Below, piece after piece: positions 53,051-55,980 of a stretch of DNA of 55,980 nucleotides (the stretch's first letter is position 1; each line of letters starts with the position of its first letter). The position numbers and the translations under genes were made by a program. Location: contig JAXCGZ010002308.1 in assembly GCA_037179515.1 (NCBI GenBank), forward strand, positions 15,001-70,980. The letters are read 5' to 3'. Below the pieces are notes generated by a model, which saw only the letters and a program-made list of their open reading frames with translations, searched no databases and had not been told where the DNA came from. This stretch comes from Halocaridina rubra. Its lineage: Eukaryota > Arthropoda > Malacostraca > Decapoda > Atyidae.

Positions 53051-53290
53051 TGATGAAGCGGTGGGGCTAAATAAATTGTGGCATCGGGGCTCACTGTAGA
53101 ATATCCTTGCTTGCCTACCTTGTGGATGACCCAGGCAGGGTGAAAGGAGGCAAAATGTGGCAACCGTTTATCCTCAAGAAGTTAAGAGGAGTATTTGAGG
53201 TATGTGTGGATCGTGGTGAATGCGTATTTCTTGGCTCGGCCAACCCCCCCCATTACAAGGGGGACTGAAACCATGTATATGTATGTATGT
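53051..53290 (+). repeat. 3' UTR/tail of the RTE-like LINE
   Basis: GTGATGAAGCGGTGGGGCTA, then GTGGATGACCCAGGCAGGGT, CTCAAGAAGTTAAGAGGAG and CAAGGGGGACTGAAACCATG, ending in a (GTAT)n tail. It is the template for the truncated tails at 11690, 14216, 36119 and 36843. Confidence 0.8.
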
Positions 53291-53880
53291 GTACTATATG
53301 TATGTAATGCAAACAAAGGACATTGATGAGGTAGATATTTATTTAGTACAGAATATTTATAAGTTAAAATATATACACTTCAGTACATGCATATTGATTT
53401 TTCTACCTATATAGAAATTATACATCTATCGTGTCTGCTCTTGTTTGGATTGATCCTTATTTTGCTTGTGATACAAAGACCCATTGAGACTTCACAAGTA
53501 CATATGACGGTTCATTCAGTATATATATCAACCACGTTATCACATGTACAGTGAATATGCAGTGCTGTTTTCAATAAAGGAAGACTTTAAATTTGTTCAT
53601 AGGCTACATTTTGACATTTTGAGGATATGATTCAGACATGTAGTCCCTCTGCAGGTGGAGTCCTTTTCTTTAAAGATCTTCATATGTCTGCTGCTGCTTG
53701 CACCCAAGACGAGAGAGAGAGAGAGTGAGAGCAGCCAGTATTAAGAAAATCTGGGTTATTTTGCCATCAGTTCATTTCGGCCCTCATTACAGAAGGTAAT
53801 ATGCAATATGCATAGTACTTTAAATGTCTATATATACAAAATATCGCAATATAAATGCACACTTAAGTATTTTCGATTTT
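53291..53880. other. Unrecognised AT-rich DNA
   Basis: No coding frame or repeat was recognised. A short (GA)n lies at about 53712-53730. Confidence 0.4.
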
Positions 53881-53882
53881 TT

Positions 53883-54300
53883 ACCTCCTTCTGTCGGTCG
53901 AGATTGGAAACTGGGACCTGTGGAACAGGAGTTCACAGCTTGGAGCGCTGAACCAAAGAGGTCTCTTAAAGAAAGAGAACTGTAACTTCTACTGAAGTCG
54001 CTCAGATTTACAGTGGACTCCACTGAACCATTCTACTTTGAGGTTTTATTAATTAACCTATATCTTTATTAAAGGGGAAACTTGAATGTGTGCACGAGTA
54101 ACTAACTGCTCAAGAGAGAGGTAAAAGTTTCAAACAAGAAAGGCGCAGCAGTGCCTTTTGTAAATCTGAACAGCCTCAGTAGAAGTTCCCGTCCTCTTTC
54201 TTTCAGAAACCTCTGTGGTTCAGCGCACTAAGTTGTGGACTCTTGTTCTATAAGTCCCAGTTTGAATCTCGACAATAAGAAGGAAAATATTGAGACACAG
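53883..54300. repeat. Inverted pair of tRNA-like SINE heads
   Basis: The minus-strand head (53883-53970; reverse reads GACCTCTTTGGTTCAGCGCT) and plus-strand head (54206-54300; ACCTCTGTGGTTCAGCGCAC) share anticodon-arm-like text (AACTCCTGTTC/GACTCTTGTTC) and a TTTGAATCTCGAC B-box region. Confidence 0.65.
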
Positions 54301-55295
54301 CTATATTACCAAGCTGAGTATTACGTTTGTCTTTATCATCTTGGATGTTTAAAGAAGTATACCCACGGTCTTCATAATCTGAAAGTATTGAAGAACATTA
54401 TGAACTTTCAAATCGTATACAAGTGCTTTTAAGTAATAATATAAATGTATTTAGTATATTGCAACTTGTCATGAGGAATTTCCATGATTTCAAAAATTAT
54501 TTGTTTGTGCGACAACAGACTGCCAATTTAGCAGTTTAAAATGATTACATGAAGCAGCTTTACAATTAATGGCACATGTAGGCATATAAATGACTTGAAA
54601 AAACAACTTTATATACGTCTCTTAATATTCCTCCACATCTGACAAGTCACAACAATCCCATCTGTGTCTCTTTACTCTCTTTTCAGTCATTATCATTTCT
54701 ATCTCTTCAATACTTTGATTATTCTTTCAGCCTGTCTTTTTAATTGTTTGTCATTCTTTTATTTTTGCCATGTCCTTAAGCTGCCAGTTTTTCTTCTCAT
54801 TAAATGTTTTTTAGTACCAGCCCCGATGAAAACAATTTTCCTTGCCCATCCACGTGTCACACTCACGAAAAAAATATTAAAATAAATATAACTTTTCAGG
54901 CATAAAAACTTTGTCAGAGTCATTTTATAAATGCAATGACACAGAATAAAAAAAAAAAAACTCATATCTCTTTTTATCAGCTCACTGTTCTTATTTCCTC
55001 ATAGTTCACCAATCAAATAAAATCTAAGAAAAGGCCATTTTCCAGAGCAAGAAGAAAAAACTATAGCTTGCCGTGATAATGAAAAATAAAGACGAGCCAT
55101 ATAAACAGAAGTACAAGGTTGCTATATATGACTCACTGTGAAATTTATTTTTGCCCTTGGCCAGAATTCGAGTGTAAGGTACATAATCAGTGTACCAAGA
55201 CCGCTACCAAATCTTCAAAAAGACGCAATACATCTGTAGAGCACGTTCACTCTCTGGCTCCAGTACTTACCTGAGAACTTTCTCTTTTCTTATAC
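54301..55295. other. Mostly unrecognised DNA with a MITE 2-like fragment
   Basis: 54625-54720 (CTCCACATCTGACAAGTCAC, GTGTCTCTTTACTC) is a diverged copy of part of the MITE 2 foldback arm (19665-19735). The rest is unrecognised. Confidence 0.4.
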
Positions 55296-55299
55296 CTTC

Positions 55300-55370
55300 G
55301 GTGGTAGCCTCTTGGCACACGGCTTATGTGTTCTAGTTTCGAATCCAGGTCAGAGGCCAAAAATGCTTTA
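55300..55370 (+). repeat. tRNA-like SINE head
   Basis: GGTGGTAGCCTCTTGGCACA then CTAGTTTCGAATCCAGGTCA, related to the 33887 head. Confidence 0.55.
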
Positions 55371-55779
55371 GGTTTCACGTATAATAATGTGATCATTTGC
55401 TCAAGATGCATTATAAATCAGAAAACATCATTCGTTTAAAAGCGGCAAATAACATACCTAATAGATTCGGTGATGGTTTCATTTGATTGAAAATCTGTGT
55501 TCTTTTTGACTTGTTTTCGATCCCGTTCCAGTTCCACGATGGTACCATAGATGTTGACTCTCTTAAATTCTGTGTTATTTGGAAGACGTTAAAATTATGA
55601 TTTAATACGAGGTCATCTGAGTATTCAGAGTAAAGATTTTTTTTTCCAGAGGCCACCATGAGCCTAGGGATATTTTGGTTGTTTGGAATTTAATGAATGA
55701 AGAGTATTACTGGACAGTCATTTGCCAATAACTGTTTTCTAATGCTACCTTTCTAGAAATGAGAATGTTTGCCCTTTTA

Positions 55780-55935
55780 TGCGTCCCCATTAACCTCCAT
55801 GCGAATGGAAGAGGACACGGACATGTTGGCGCTGGGAAGTTAAAGCTGGATGCTCTTCCAAAAGCTCCGCGGTGGGCTCGATTGCGGATTTCCAGAGTGG
55901 AGAGCTCTAACCACTGCTCTACCGCGGTCCCTTCT
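55780..55935 (-). repeat. tRNA-headed SINE, well preserved
   Basis: The minus strand reads GGGACCGCGGTAGAGCAGTG, GTTAGAGCTCTCCACTCTGG, GCAATCGAGCCCACCGCGGA, then AACATGTCCGTGTCCTCTTC. A reference copy for the family in this window. Confidence 0.75.
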
Positions 55936-55980
55936 AAAATCAGAATGAATGTCTTAAATTCCATTATTTATGCGTACTTA

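Noticed and set aside
55411..55659. An 82-residue minus-strand ORF
   Set aside because: No recognisable family, no splice or start context beyond chance. A donor-like CAG|GTAAGTA near 55266-55276 (minus) was noted, but no matching exon was found.

Overview
The window looks like arthropod nuclear DNA, most likely from a decapod crustacean. The case rests on very abundant (AT)n, (GA)n, (TAA)n and (ATGT)n microsatellites, several young non-LTR retrotransposon copies, pogo/Tigger-type DNA transposons with TA targets, and tRNA-headed SINEs. The decapod assignment is inferred from overall repeat character; no species marker is visible. There is no sign of prokaryotic organisation.

One host gene can be rebuilt. 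Six exons on the minus strand, between 37418 and 9023, have GT-AG introns and matching phases. They join into a single frame of 337 codons, or 344 with an alternative acceptor. The product resembles neugrin, a mitochondrial matrix protein: it has a basic, acid-poor N-terminus and the neugrin-type block with the sequence LTWAMKEQLKYL...WTPEALA. Its introns (about 2.3, 9.8, 9.9, 2.7 and 2.7 kb) hold nearly all of the repeats between 9.4 and 37.3 kb. A decayed tandem copy of the last exon lies just downstream (8730-8990).

Layout: 1-3540 is a CR1-like LINE (minus strand, 3' end outside the window). 3540-9000 holds microsatellites, SINEs and a TA-target element with internal 160-bp repeats (6788-8082). 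9023-37418 is the neugrin-like gene. Inside it lie tandem-duplicated unique DNA (9.5-11.1 kb), SINE and LINE tails (11.4-15.3 kb), a foldback and a 180-bp array (16.4-18.3 kb), and a MITE with a nested inverted repeat (18.7-19.9 kb). Further on are a cluster of five CR1 pieces joined by microsatellites (20.0-24.7 kb), a jerky/pogo-like relic (25.6-27.0 kb), a 4.5-kb element carrying about 27 copies of a 160-bp repeat (27.2-31.7 kb), and a deleted Tigger (31.8-33.3 kb). 38.6-43.1 kb is a nearly intact CR1 inserted into an older CR1. 43.5-46.4 kb is a junction of Ty3/gypsy integrase fragments and an inverted Penelope-like element. 46.5-47.6 kb is simple repeats and a 27-bp minisatellite. 48.15-50.69 kb is a Tigger transposon with a decayed transposase. 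50.7-53.3 kb is a decayed RTE-like LINE whose 3' tail recurs elsewhere in the window. 53.3-55.98 kb is mostly unannotated, with SINEs.

None of the mobile elements looks able to move by itself. Each autonomous-type copy carries at least one visible lesion: a frameshift, a nonsense codon, a deletion, or the loss of a catalytic residue. The most distinctive biology is how DNA transposons and LINE ends relate to tandem repeats. Tigger-type elements carry a subterminal 160-bp repeat that has grown from fewer than two copies to about 27, and their ends abut (TA)n arrays. CR1 ends abut (ATGT)n/(AT)n arrays.
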